A stretch of DNA of 64,000 bases from assembly GCA_934572535.1 (NCBI GenBank), contig CAKTLJ010000008.1, positions 17,678 to 81,677 of the forward strand, read 5' to 3'. The DNA comes from an uncultured Eubacteriales bacterium (GTDB taxonomy: Bacteria; Bacillota; Clostridia; Oscillospirales; Oscillospiraceae). Positions 42,230 through 49,995 of this stretch are shown here, one piece after another; within the stretch, counting starts at the first letter, position 1; the number at the start of each line of letters is the position of its first letter. A model generated the notes under the pieces. That model made no database searches. It worked only from the letters and a program-made list of their open reading frames with translations, and was not told where the DNA came from. A program made the position numbers and the translations under genes.

Positions 42230-42282
42230 CCATAGTTTTGTTTAAGGACAGGATGGTTTCGAACTGTCCGTATACCGCGTCC
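42230..42282 (-). promoter_or_regulatory. preQ1-I-like aptamer in the leader of the radical-SAM/yhhQ operon
   Basis: GGACAG and CTGTCC (42269-42246) close a 12-nt loop that begins TTC and ends in C. The stem is followed at once by the A-rich tail TTAAACAAAACTATGG (42245-42230). Stem, 12-nt loop and tail have the layout of preQ1-I riboswitches, whose tail reads like UUAACAAAACAAGG or AUAAAAAACUAAGG. The loop-tail pseudoknot is imperfect, so class membership is not certain. The transcript's 5' end (42272-42282) is complementary in two blocks to 42202-42220, including the terminator's first arm, which gives a plausible antiterminator. Confidence 0.5.
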
Positions 42283-42285
42283 CAC

Positions 42286-42314
42286 ACTATAGCACAGTTC
42301 TGCCCAAAAGGCAA
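42286..42314 (-). promoter_or_regulatory. Promoter of the radical-SAM/yhhQ operon
   Basis: TATAGT (42291-42286) with TTGCCT (42314-42309) 17 bp upstream on the minus strand. The -35 box lies over the base of the pckA terminator stem. Confidence 0.6.
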
Positions 42315-42341
42315 GCCGCCGCACAGGACGTGCGGCGGCTT
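42313..42341 (-). terminator. Intrinsic terminator of pckA
   Basis: AAGCCGCCGCAC and GTGCGGCGGCTT form a perfect 12-bp stem with a 5-nt loop; the minus strand continues GCCTTTT. It follows the pckA stop by 20 bp. Confidence 0.8.
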
Positions 42342-42361
42342 GGGGTATGTATGGTGTAGGA

Positions 42362-44131
42362 TCAGTCGTTCAGACGGGCGTCCAGCTCTGCCAGGGCGTC
42401 GGTCAGCTCCTTGGGCAGCTTCTCGCCAAACTTCTCATAGTAGGAATGGATGTTGACGGACTCCTGACGCCACAGGTCGCGGTCCACGTTCAGCAGACCG
42501 GCCAGGGTGTCACGGCTCAGCTCCAGACCCTCCAGGTTGATGTCCTCGGGGTTGGGCAGGAAGCCGATCTCGGCGTCTCTCGCACCCACCTCGTCGAAGC
42601 AGCGCTTCAGGATCCACTCGATCACGCGCAGGTTCTCGCCGAAGCCGGGCCAGATGAACTCGCCGTTCTCGTCGGTGCGGAACCAGTTGACGTTGAAGAT
42701 CTTGGGCGGGTTGGCGACGGACTTTTCCATGTCCAGCCAGTGCTGCCAGTAGTCGGCCATGTGGTAGCCGCAGAAGGGCAGCATGGCCATGGGGTCGCGG
42801 CGGGTCTCGCCCACGGTCCCCTCGGCCGCGGCGGTCTTCTCAGAGCCCATGATGGAGCCAACAAAGACACCGTGCTTCCAGTCTCTGGACTGGTAGACCA
42901 GGGGCGCGGTCTTGGCCCGGCGGCCGCCGAAGATGATGGCGGAGATGGGCACGCCGTGGGGGTTGTTGAACTCAGGAGAGATGCAGGGGCAGTTCTCTGC
43001 GGGTGCGGTAAAGCGGGAGTTGGGGTGGGCGGCAGGACCCTGCGCGGTCTCGGGGCTCCAGGGATTGCCCATCCAGTCCAGCGCGTGGTGCGGCGGGTTC
43101 TTGTCCAGCTTCTCCCACCACACGGTGTCGTCGTCCAGGTTCAGGGCCACGTTGGTGAAGATGGTGCCCTTGCGGGTGGTGGCCAGGGCGTTGGGGTTGG
43201 ACTTTTCGTTGGTGCCGGGGGCAACGCCGAAGAAGCCTTTCTCGGGGTTGACGGCCCACAGGCGGCCATCGGGGCCCGTGCGGAGCCAGGCGATGTCATC
43301 GCCCACGCACCAGCACTTCCAGCCGTTCTTCTGATAGCCCTCGGGCGGGATCAGCATGGCCAGGTTGGTCTTGCCGCAGGCGGAGGGGAACGCGCCGGTC
43401 ACATAGCGGATCTCGCCCTGGGGGTTCTGGATGCCCAGGATGAGCATATGCTCGGCCAGCCAGCCCTCCTGGCGGCCCAGGTTGGAGGCGATGCGCAGGG
43501 CGAAGCACTTCTTGCCCTGGAGCACGTTGCCGCCGTAACCGGAGTTGATGGACATGATCGCGTTATCCTCAGGGAACTGAACGATGTACCGCTCCTCGGG
43601 GTCCAGGTCCGCCTTGGCATGGAGGCCCTTGATAAAATCGGGCGAATCGCCCAGCTGGTCGAAAACGGCCGTGCCCACGCGGGTCATGATGGCCATGTTC
43701 AGCACCACGTAGATGGAGTCGGTCAGCTCGATGCCATACTTGGCAAAGGGCGAGCCTACCACGCCCATGCAGTACGGGATGACGTACATGGTGCGGCCCT
43801 TCATGGAGCCGTCGTAGAGCTTGTTCAGCTTGGCATACATTTCGTCGGGAGCCATCCAGTTGTTGGTGGGGCCGGCGTCTTCCTCACGCTTGCTGCAAAT
43901 AAAGGTCCTGCTCTCCACGCGGGCCACGTCAGTGGGGTCAGAGCGGTGCAGGTAGCATCCAGGCAGCTTCTCCTGATTCAGCTTATATAACTCGCCGGTG
44001 GAGCAGCCCTCCGCGCGAAGCGCCTCCAGCTGTTCCTCACTGCCATCGATCCAAATGATCTGATCCGGTTTGGTCAGGGCAGCCTGGCGGTCGATCCAGG
44101 ACAGGACATGTTTATTTTTTGTTAATTCCAT
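42362..44131 (-). CDS. pckA: Phosphoenolpyruvate carboxykinase (GTP)
   Basis: The 589-residue enzyme interconverts oxaloacetate and PEP with GTP or GDP. GTP-class motifs are FPSACGKTNLAML (P-loop, with the hyper-reactive Cys), VGDDIAWLR (metal site) and IMSINSGYGGN. Size fits the GTP family, not the ATP family (~530). In anaerobes it often runs towards oxaloacetate, fixing CO2. It is preceded by AAGGAGGGG and its own consensus-like promoter, and followed by a terminator, so it is monocistronic. Confidence 0.97.
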   Translation of the reverse strand: MELTKNKHVLSWIDRQAALTKPDQIIWIDGSEEQLEALRAEGCSTGELYKLNQEKLPGCYLHRSDPTDVARVESRTFICSKREEDAGPTNNWMAPDEMYAKLNKLYDGSMKGRTMYVIPYCMGVVGSPFAKYGIELTDSIYVVLNMAIMTRVGTAVFDQLGDSPDFIKGLHAKADLDPEERYIVQFPEDNAIMSINSGYGGNVLQGKKCFALRIASNLGRQEGWLAEHMLILGIQNPQGEIRYVTGAFPSACGKTNLAMLIPPEGYQKNGWKCWCVGDDIAWLRTGPDGRLWAVNPEKGFFGVAPGTNEKSNPNALATTRKGTIFTNVALNLDDDTVWWEKLDKNPPHHALDWMGNPWSPETAQGPAAHPNSRFTAPAENCPCISPEFNNPHGVPISAIIFGGRRAKTAPLVYQSRDWKHGVFVGSIMGSEKTAAAEGTVGETRRDPMAMLPFCGYHMADYWQHWLDMEKSVANPPKIFNVNWFRTDENGEFIWPGFGENLRVIEWILKRCFDEVGARDAEIGFLPNPEDINLEGLELSRDTLAGLLNVDRDLWRQESVNIHSYYEKFGEKLPKELTDALAELDARLND

Positions 44132-44175
44132 TTTGAAAACCCCTCCTTAAGAGCGTTCCCTCTTTTTCAATGTAT

Positions 44176-44204
44176 ATTATATTCCTTTGCAGCTTTTATT
44201 GCAA
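44176..44204 (-). promoter_or_regulatory. pckA: pckA promoter
   Basis: TTGCAA (44204-44199) and TATAAT (44181-44176) on the minus strand are 17 bp apart. TTGCA is repeated in inverted form (TGCAA) 8 bp further downstream, inside the spacer. Confidence 0.8.
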
Positions 44205-44215
44205 GAAACAAATCG

Positions 44216-45082
44216 TCAATTCCCTTGAATTTCAGCAAGTTCCCGGGATAATTGAGCAAAGTCCGCAAAACGCAGCCGTTCCCCACGAATAGTCTCCGTC
44301 AAATTGCAGGCAAGGATAGCCTGGCGAAGGGTCTCTTTGTCCACGCTTTTCCCCAGCATGGTATGCAGACCATTTAACAAGGTTTTCCGCCGCTGGCCAA
44401 AGGCCGCCCGGACGATCCGGAAGAAGAGGTCCGGGTCCGGGACCTCCACCGGCGGCTTTCCCCGCACCGTCATGCGGATGACCGAGGAGACCACCTTGGG
44501 CGCGGGATAGAAGCAGGAGGGGGGTACATCGTACAGCAGCTCGCTGTCGGCATAGTATTGGCAGAGGAGGGTGAACGCACCATAATCCGCCGTGCCGGGC
44601 TGGGCGCAGATGCGCAGGGCCACCTCCCGCTGGATCATCACCGTCACCGCCTGGAAGCATCCGGCCTGGAGGAGGGCCGTGATGGCCGGGGTGGTGATGT
44701 TATAGGGCAGGTTGGCGCAGGCCACCACCGGCAGGCCAGGCAGCTTCTCCCGGCAGAGCTGGGCGATGTCGGTCTTCATGATGTCACCGGGAACGATCTC
44801 CACGTTGGGATAGTCCGCCATGGTTTCGGCCAGCACCGGCAAAAGGCTCTTGTCCAGCTCCACGGAGACCACCTTCTCCGCCAGCTTGGCCAGCTGCTCC
44901 GTCAGAGGGCCGATCCCAGGCCCCACCTCCACGACGCCGATCCCGGCGTCCGCCCCGGAGGCCTCGGCCGTCTGCCGGGGGACCCAGGGTTCAATGAGGA
45001 AATTCTGGCCCATGCTCTTGGAAAAGCGAAAACCGTGACGGCCCAGAAGTTCCTTGATCTCTCGTTGGTTGCATAAATTCAT
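44216..45082 (-). CDS. rsmA: 16S rRNA dimethyladenosine transferase
   Basis: RsmA/KsgA dimethylates A1518 and A1519 of 16S rRNA. The 288-residue product has FRFSKSMGQNFLIEP, the SAM loop VVEVGPGIGPLTEQLA and the catalytic NLPYNITTPAI. It shows the full length and C-terminal helical domain of the family. A good promoter lies 35-63 bp upstream of the start. Confidence 0.97.
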   Translation of the reverse strand: MNLCNQREIKELLGRHGFRFSKSMGQNFLIEPWVPRQTAEASGADAGIGVVEVGPGIGPLTEQLAKLAEKVVSVELDKSLLPVLAETMADYPNVEIVPGDIMKTDIAQLCREKLPGLPVVACANLPYNITTPAITALLQAGCFQAVTVMIQREVALRICAQPGTADYGAFTLLCQYYADSELLYDVPPSCFYPAPKVVSSVIRMTVRGKPPVEVPDPDLFFRIVRAAFGQRRKTLLNGLHTMLGKSVDKETLRQAILACNLTETIRGERLRFADFAQLSRELAEIQGN

Positions 45083-45116
45083 GGTGGGACCTCACCTTCG
45101 TGTTAGTTCTACCATG

Positions 45117-45145
45117 ATTTTATCACAGGCGGGTTTTGATTGCAA
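45117..45145 (-). promoter_or_regulatory. rsmA: rsmA promoter
   Basis: TTGCAA (45145-45140) and TAAAAT (45122-45117) on the minus strand are 17 bp apart. Confidence 0.7.
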
Positions 45146-45216
45146 CGGGAAGGCCCTCCCGGCCACGGACCGAAGGCCGCTGCGCCGCATAGAATGCAGC
45201 AAAGGAGGGAGCATCT

Positions 45217-45957
45217 TTGCCTATCATATACCTATCCCCATCCACTCAGGAGTTCAACCACTATGTGACCGGCGGCACGGAGGAGGGCTGGATGAATCTG
45301 CTGGCCGACGCCATGGAGCCCATCCTCACCGCTTCGGGCATCCAGTTCGTCCGCAACACCCCGGACATGACGGCAGCCTCTTCCATCCGGGCCTCCAACG
45401 AGGGCAGCTATGACCTGCACCTGGCCCTTCACTCCAACGCCTCGGACCCGGCGCAGGCCGGACAGAACCGCGGGATCATCGCCTTCTACTACCCCGGCAG
45501 CATCCGGGGGATGCGGGCAGCCGAGCTGTTGGTGAACGGCCTGAAAGCTATCTATCCCCTGCCCAACCTGGTGCGGGCCGAGGCCACCACATCCCTGGGC
45601 GAGGTCCGGCGGGTCCGCGCACCCGCCGTTCTCTTGGAGCTGGGCTTCCACGACAACTACGAGGACGCCGTCTGGATCACCAGCCACATCCAGGACATAG
45701 CGGAAAACCTCGTTCTGTCCCTGACGGAGTTCTTCGGCCTCCCCTTCTTCCCCAGCAGCGACCCGCTTCCCGCCGTGGTCCAGGTGCACTCCGGCGCCGT
45801 CCAAGTCCACGCCCGGCCGGACGCCTCCGCCCCGGTCAAGGCTCGGCTCTACAACGGCGCGCAGGTCGTCCTCCTCAACGAGTACGACGGATGGTACCTC
45901 ATCCGCTTCGGAGACGAGGTGGGATACGCCGCCGCGGCCTTCTTTCAGCCGGAGTGA
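45217..45957 (+). CDS. N-acetylmuramoyl-L-alanine amidase-like protein with SH3 domain
   Basis: The 246-residue protein has an Amidase_3-like domain (about 1-170) and a C-terminal bacterial SH3 domain (about 180-246, VHARPDASAPVKARL...GWYLIRFGDEVGYAAAAFF). Later amidase zinc and acid motifs are present as LHLALHSNAS and VLLELGFHDN. The canonical first motif DPGHGG is replaced by LSPSTQEFN, so it is a divergent clostridial subfamily. There is no signal peptide. The start is TTG at 45217, with AAAGGAGGG 6 nt upstream. A cytosolic or mother-cell role is plausible in a spore-former. Confidence 0.85.
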   Translation: MPIIYLSPSTQEFNHYVTGGTEEGWMNLLADAMEPILTASGIQFVRNTPDMTAASSIRASNEGSYDLHLALHSNASDPAQAGQNRGIIAFYYPGSIRGMRAAELLVNGLKAIYPLPNLVRAEATTSLGEVRRVRAPAVLLELGFHDNYEDAVWITSHIQDIAENLVLSLTEFFGLPFFPSSDPLPAVVQVHSGAVQVHARPDASAPVKARLYNGAQVVLLNEYDGWYLIRFGDEVGYAAAAFFQPE

Positions 45958-46008
45958 AGACATCGTTCACACTTTGTTCACTCAATGTTTGAAAATTGTC
46001 CACTTCTA

Positions 46009-46130
46009 TTGACTTTCTGTGTGCTATTCTATAACCGTAATAAAAAGTCAAGCAAAAATCACTTCTCTCTTTTCTCTCTCTTCCTAAATATACACGAAAG
46101 GCCGGACGCGCAAGCGTCCGGCCTTTCGTT
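46009..46130 (+). ncRNA. Candidate short pyrimidine-rich RNA
   Basis: TTGACT (46009-46014) and TATAAC (46030-46035) are separated by 15 bp, followed by a ~25-nt C/U tract (46060-46084) and a strong 15-bp terminator hairpin. A transcript from about 46042 to 46130 would contain no ORF and would be complementary to purine-rich ribosome-binding sites. The promoter spacing is short, so this is a weak call. Confidence 0.3.
46095..46130. terminator. Bidirectional hairpin terminator downstream of the amidase gene
   Basis: CGAAAGGCCGGACGC and GCGTCCGGCCTTTCG form a perfect 15-bp stem with a GCAA tetraloop. It ends plus-strand transcription after the amidase gene. Confidence 0.75.
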
Positions 46131-46196
46131 CTCCCCATGTTCAAAAAGAAGGGGTGCGCGCCAGAGGTGCACAGGCCCCGCCTCTTTCGACAAACG

Positions 46197-46226
46197 AAAC
46201 GCCGGGACGGATCGTCCCGGCGTTTT
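46197..46226. terminator. Intrinsic terminator downstream of the small membrane gene
   Basis: AAACGCCGGGACG and CGTCCCGGCGTTT form a 13-bp stem with a 3-nt loop. It faces the end of the minus-strand membrane-protein gene and is followed by TTTT on the plus strand. Confidence 0.8.
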
Positions 46227-46255
46227 GATGTGCTGTAAGTATCTCAGAAGCTGCG

Positions 46256-46606
46256 TTATCTGCGTCGTCTGATCTCAGAGCGCACTCTTCTGAAAACCTT
46301 CACCATGTAGTATACCACGGCCATGAAGTAGGGAAGCCCGAAGTAAGTCAGGGTGGCGCGGCTGACCGACAGATCCTTGAAGATACACAGGATCGCGATC
46401 ACCGCGGTGACCACACCAACAATGAAGAAGGCGATGGACTTGTGCGGCCGCAGGGCCCGATAGGCCGGTCTGCGCCGATCCCCGATCTTCTTCGCCGCGT
46501 AAAGATCCAGCAAAATAAGGATGAAGAACGTGGCGATCGCGTAGATCAGGGTTTCCATCATGATCACGTTGCTGTTGGCGATATCCGTAATAACTGACTG
46601 TTGCAT
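46256..46606 (-). CDS. Small membrane protein of unknown function
   Basis: I do not recognise this 116-residue protein. It has three predicted membrane helices (about 20-37 TLIYAIATFFILILLDLY, 57-75 IAFFIVGVVTAVIAILCIF, 86-104 LTYFGLPYFMAVVYYMV). Between them is a basic loop (KKIGDRRRPAYRALRPHKS), and the C-terminus is strongly basic (RRVRSEIRRRR), implying cytoplasmic ends. It lies 43 bp after the APC permease on the same strand, ahead of a terminator, so it may be an accessory subunit or a passenger of that transporter. Confidence 0.7.
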   Translation of the reverse strand: MQQSVITDIANSNVIMMETLIYAIATFFILILLDLYAAKKIGDRRRPAYRALRPHKSIAFFIVGVVTAVIAILCIFKDLSVSRATLTYFGLPYFMAVVYYMVKVFRRVRSEIRRRR

Positions 46607-46649
46607 AGGGTTCTCCTTTTCGTCATAGCGGGGTTCTTAGGGAAAGGAA

Positions 46650-48110
46650 TTACTTCTGGCGCATTGCCTCCAGGTCAAGCTTGCCGAACATAGCGTGCTC
46701 ACGCTCCTCGGGGCTGAGGGCGTTTCTGGCACCGCCGGAAGCGGCAAACAGGATGAAGCCAACGATGATGTAGATGACGAAGACCAGAACAGCCTTGCCG
46801 CCTGCGAACCAGGGGCAGACAGGGATCAGCGCGCCAACGAAGTAGATGACACTGACGATGGCTGCCCAGTAAGCGATGGGGGTAGCCAGCTTGTAGGGAC
46901 GGTTTGCGTTGGGCATATCCTTACGCAGCTTCAGCAGGCCCAGGGCGGAGATCATCCAGGACAGCATGAATGCGGTCGCGGAGAAGCAGGTCACGGTGTC
47001 GATCATGTTGTAGCCCAGGAAAGGACCAGCGAAGGAAATGATGGTAACGACGTACAGGCCGTGGATGGCAACGCCGCCCTCGTTCTGCTTTGCGAACCAG
47101 CCGGGAAGCATACGGGAACGGCCCATAGCCATCAGCAGGTTTGCGGAAGCGGTGAAGAAGCCGTTCCAGGTGGTGAACAGACCGGCCAGAGCGCCGACGG
47201 TGATCAGCCAGTACAGAGCAATGCCTGCGCCGCCCTCGAAGACGTACTTGAACATGTTTGCTGCTGCGGGACGCTCCAGGGTCAGGAACTGCTGCCAGTC
47301 ATAAGCATAGCCGAAGCAGAACAGCAGGATGGCGTAGAACACGCAGGCCAGGCCGACGGACAGAACGACGGTGGAGCCGACCTTCTTGACGTCGCCGCCA
47401 GCTTCCTCAACGCCCTGGGGAATGGTCTCAAAACCGGCCAGGAAGAAGGCTGCTGCGGTGATGATGGAGAAGGCGCCGCCGATGAAGCTGTTGTGGCTTG
47501 CGCCAGCGGGAGCGGGATCGTAGATGGGCTGGATGTTCTCAATGTTGCCGCCCACCAGACCGGCGATCGCGCCGATGACAGCGGAACCGACCAGGAAGAT
47601 GCACAGGAACTTCTGCAGGGTCGCGGCAGAGGACAGGCCCTTTCTGTTCAGCAGGAACAGCAGGACGGTGAAGATGGTGCCGATGATGATGGTGGTCAGA
47701 TGGATCTCAGAACCCAGGATGACATACATGGGCTTGCCGCGCGTCAGAGCGGGGAACAGATAACCCAGAACGTCGGTGACCTGAATGGCCTCCCAGGGGA
47801 TGATGGCCACGAATGCGCCGAAGGCTGCCCAGCCGGAGAGGAAGGAGATCTTCTCACCGAAGGCTGCATAGGCGAATGCGGAGCCGCCGCCAGCGACGGG
47901 CAGCATGGGGACCAGCTCGGCATACACCAGGCCGAGGGGGACCATGATCAGCAGGCACATGAGGTAGCCTACTGCTGCGGGAATAGGACCGCCGGAGTTA
48001 CCCATCCAGCCGTTGATGGCAACAGCCCAGCCAACGCCGACGATAGCGCCAAAACCGATGCAGAAAAAGTCAATGGCGCCTACACCTTTTTTCTCTCCCT
48101 GATTACTCAT
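46650..48110 (-). CDS. APC-superfamily amino acid permease
   Basis: The 486-residue protein has about twelve membrane helices and APC motifs. IDFFCIGFGAIVGVGWAV in helix 1 contains the glycine-rich substrate break. GGGSAFAYAAFGEKISFLSGW and AFFLAGFETIPQGVEEAGGDVKK (helix 6 to loop) follow. It probably imports an amino acid or amine by proton or sodium symport; the substrate is not readable. Codons look somewhat less GC3-biased than neighbouring genes (many GCT/GCA Ala), which may mean high expression or transfer. A ~290-nt structured leader precedes it. Confidence 0.9.
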   Translation of the reverse strand: MSNQGEKKGVGAIDFFCIGFGAIVGVGWAVAINGWMGNSGGPIPAAVGYLMCLLIMVPLGLVYAELVPMLPVAGGGSAFAYAAFGEKISFLSGWAAFGAFVAIIPWEAIQVTDVLGYLFPALTRGKPMYVILGSEIHLTTIIIGTIFTVLLFLLNRKGLSSAATLQKFLCIFLVGSAVIGAIAGLVGGNIENIQPIYDPAPAGASHNSFIGGAFSIITAAAFFLAGFETIPQGVEEAGGDVKKVGSTVVLSVGLACVFYAILLFCFGYAYDWQQFLTLERPAAANMFKYVFEGGAGIALYWLITVGALAGLFTTWNGFFTASANLLMAMGRSRMLPGWFAKQNEGGVAIHGLYVVTIISFAGPFLGYNMIDTVTCFSATAFMLSWMISALGLLKLRKDMPNANRPYKLATPIAYWAAIVSVIYFVGALIPVCPWFAGGKAVLVFVIYIIVGFILFAASGGARNALSPEEREHAMFGKLDLEAMRQK

Positions 48111-48189
48111 AAATTTTACCTCGTTTCTCGTTGAAAATATAACTTGAATATTTCTCGACTCAACTATATTTACACTGTTGTCCGACCAA

Positions 48190-48418
48190 CGGCGGGCTCA
48201 CAGACCGCCGATCGAATCGCGTATTTTGCGGCGTGCCCTTTCCCATAATGTCTTCCTTCATTCAGGAAAATTCACGCCGATTTACTATTTATTCTGTTGT
48301 ATCGTACCTTCCCGGGTCACCGCATACCTCCTTGTCGCTTGGGATCGAGCCACACTCCTCGTCCATTTTTCGTCCTTTTGACGAAGCTTTGGACCTTTTG
48401 AGTGGCTCTATTATAACA
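48190..48418 (-). promoter_or_regulatory. Promoter and structured leader of the APC permease
   Basis: An extended -10 element TGTTATAAT (48418-48410) lies ~300 nt before the permease start, with TTTATT 17 bp upstream as a weak -35. The leader contains several nested inverted repeats. TTCGTC/GACGAA (48369-48385) sits inside GTCC/GGAC. CGGCGTG/CACGCCG (48229-48279) encloses TTCCT/AGGAA. CGGCGG/CCGCCG (48190-48210) is third. I see no T-box motif and no known riboswitch signature. The 355-bp gap 48111-48465 holds nothing else I can name. Confidence 0.45.
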
Positions 48419-48465
48419 CACTGTCAACAAGAAATAAAGAGTTAAATTTATTTTTCGTAAAATTA

Positions 48466-49875
48466 TCAGAGAAACGAACATTTTTCTCGAATCTCATCGT
48501 TTTCCTCACTCGATCCGTCTGCTGAAAGCCACGGCTTTTTTGCAAGGTATTTATGCAAAAACTGCATAAGCGTTTCCTTTTCGTTGGGAAGCGTTCCTTC
48601 CAGCACCTGGTCCAGCAGAAAGCGAAGGGCTGCGCCGATCTCTCTCCCCCGCAGCCCCAGAGCCATGAGCTCATGTCCGTTCACCGCCAGGTCCCGGACC
48701 TGGAGGCAGGGCGTCTCGGCCAGGATCTCCCGGGCCAGCGTTTCCAGGCGATCGAAGTGGTTTTGTCTTTCGGAATACGCCGGAGCCAGGGCCGCCGTGT
48801 CTCCCCGCTGAAGGGCGAGCAGGTCAAAAAAGGTCTCCTCTCCCAGCCGGTTCAGCCACCGACGGACCAAACGAGGGTCCTCCTCTATGACAGAATCGTG
48901 ATAACGTATTAAAGTTTCCGTCTTTTCCCGCACCGCGTTGGGAAACCGCAGCCGCCGGAGGATCTCCCCGGCCAGGGCAACGCTCTCCCGGGCGTGGCCG
49001 TAGAAATGGCCCTCTCCGTCCTCGCCCAGGGAAAAGCAGCGGGGCTTTCCCACGTCGTGCAGCAGGGCAGCCAACCGCAGGGGGAGGACCGGCGGCACAT
49101 GGTCCACCACCACCGCCGTATGGGTGAGCAGGTCGTGGCAGTGGTGGTGGTTGCGCTGGTCAAAGCCCACCATAGGCAGAAGCTCCGGGATGATCTGCCC
49201 CAAAATATCGGGGTAGGTCTGCAAGATACGCCCGGCATCCTTGCCCCGCAGAAGCTTATCCAGCTCGACGGCGATCCGCTCGGCTGAAATGCCGGGAAGC
49301 CGCCCCGCCTCCTTCCGGGCGGCCCGTTCCGTGGCGACCTCCAGGGAAAATCCCAGGACCGACGCAAATCGGATCCCCCGCAGAATACGCAGAGCGTCCT
49401 CCCGGAAACGAAGCTCCGGATCTCCCACGGCCCGAATTTGGGCATTTTGTATATCTGCCTGACCGCCGAAGAAATCCCGCAGGCCTGCCCCGGGGGCGTA
49501 GGCGATGGCGTTCATGGTGAAATCCCGCCGCGCGGCGTCCTCCCGCAGGGAGCGGGTGAAGGTCACCGCGTCGGGGTGCCGGGCGTCCGAATAGCCGCCG
49601 TCCACCCGATAGGTGGTGATCTCCAGAGGCTCTTCCTCCAAAACCACCGTGACCGTGCCGTGGCGAATGCCCGTCTCGATGACGCGGCAGCCTTGAAAGG
49701 CCCGCTTCGTCTCCTCCGGCAGGGCCGAGGTGGTGATGTCGTAGTCCTTCGGGGGCTGGCCCAGAAGCGCATCCCGGACGCATCCCCCCACGATCCAGGC
49801 CTCATACCCGGCAGCACGGAGGATCTCCAGCGCCTTGGCCGCCGCGGGGGAGAGAGGAATGGTCTGTTCGGTCAT
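48466..49875 (-). CDS. cca: CCA tRNA nucleotidyltransferase
   Basis: The 469-residue enzyme adds or repairs the 3' CCA of tRNAs. Class II nucleotidyltransferase motifs: AWIVGGCVRDALLGQPPKDYDITTSA, VRHGTVTV-like IRHGTVTVVLE, RRDFTMNAIAYAPG and RFREDALRILRGIRFAS. A C-terminal HD-type domain follows, with LLHDVGKPRCF and YGHARESV. Fusion to an HD domain is common in clostridia. The start MTEQTIPLSPAA has AAGGAGG upstream. Confidence 0.95.
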   Translation of the reverse strand: MTEQTIPLSPAAAKALEILRAAGYEAWIVGGCVRDALLGQPPKDYDITTSALPEETKRAFQGCRVIETGIRHGTVTVVLEEEPLEITTYRVDGGYSDARHPDAVTFTRSLREDAARRDFTMNAIAYAPGAGLRDFFGGQADIQNAQIRAVGDPELRFREDALRILRGIRFASVLGFSLEVATERAARKEAGRLPGISAERIAVELDKLLRGKDAGRILQTYPDILGQIIPELLPMVGFDQRNHHHCHDLLTHTAVVVDHVPPVLPLRLAALLHDVGKPRCFSLGEDGEGHFYGHARESVALAGEILRRLRFPNAVREKTETLIRYHDSVIEEDPRLVRRWLNRLGEETFFDLLALQRGDTAALAPAYSERQNHFDRLETLAREILAETPCLQVRDLAVNGHELMALGLRGREIGAALRFLLDQVLEGTLPNEKETLMQFLHKYLAKKPWLSADGSSEENDEIREKCSFL

Positions 49876-49953
49876 GGTATCGCCTCCTTGGTCTTATCCT
49901 TGTCGATGGGACCAGTATACTACATCGGCGAAACAATGACCAGAAAAAGAAGT

Positions 49954-49990
49954 CCCTCCCCTGCAAGCCGATGCCTGCAAGGAAGGGCTG
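49954..49990 (-). terminator. Intrinsic terminator of the spoIIIA operon
   Basis: CCCTTCCTTGCA and TGCAGGGGAGGG pair over 12 bp (two G-U) around a 10-nt loop, followed by ACTTCTTTTTC on the minus strand, just after the spoIIIAH stop. Confidence 0.8.
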
Positions 49991-49995
49991 CGCAT

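Noticed and set aside
45965..45981. Direct repeat GTTCAC spaced by 11 bp just after the amidase stop
   Set aside because: Two 6-mers are too little to claim an operator, and no promoter depends on it.
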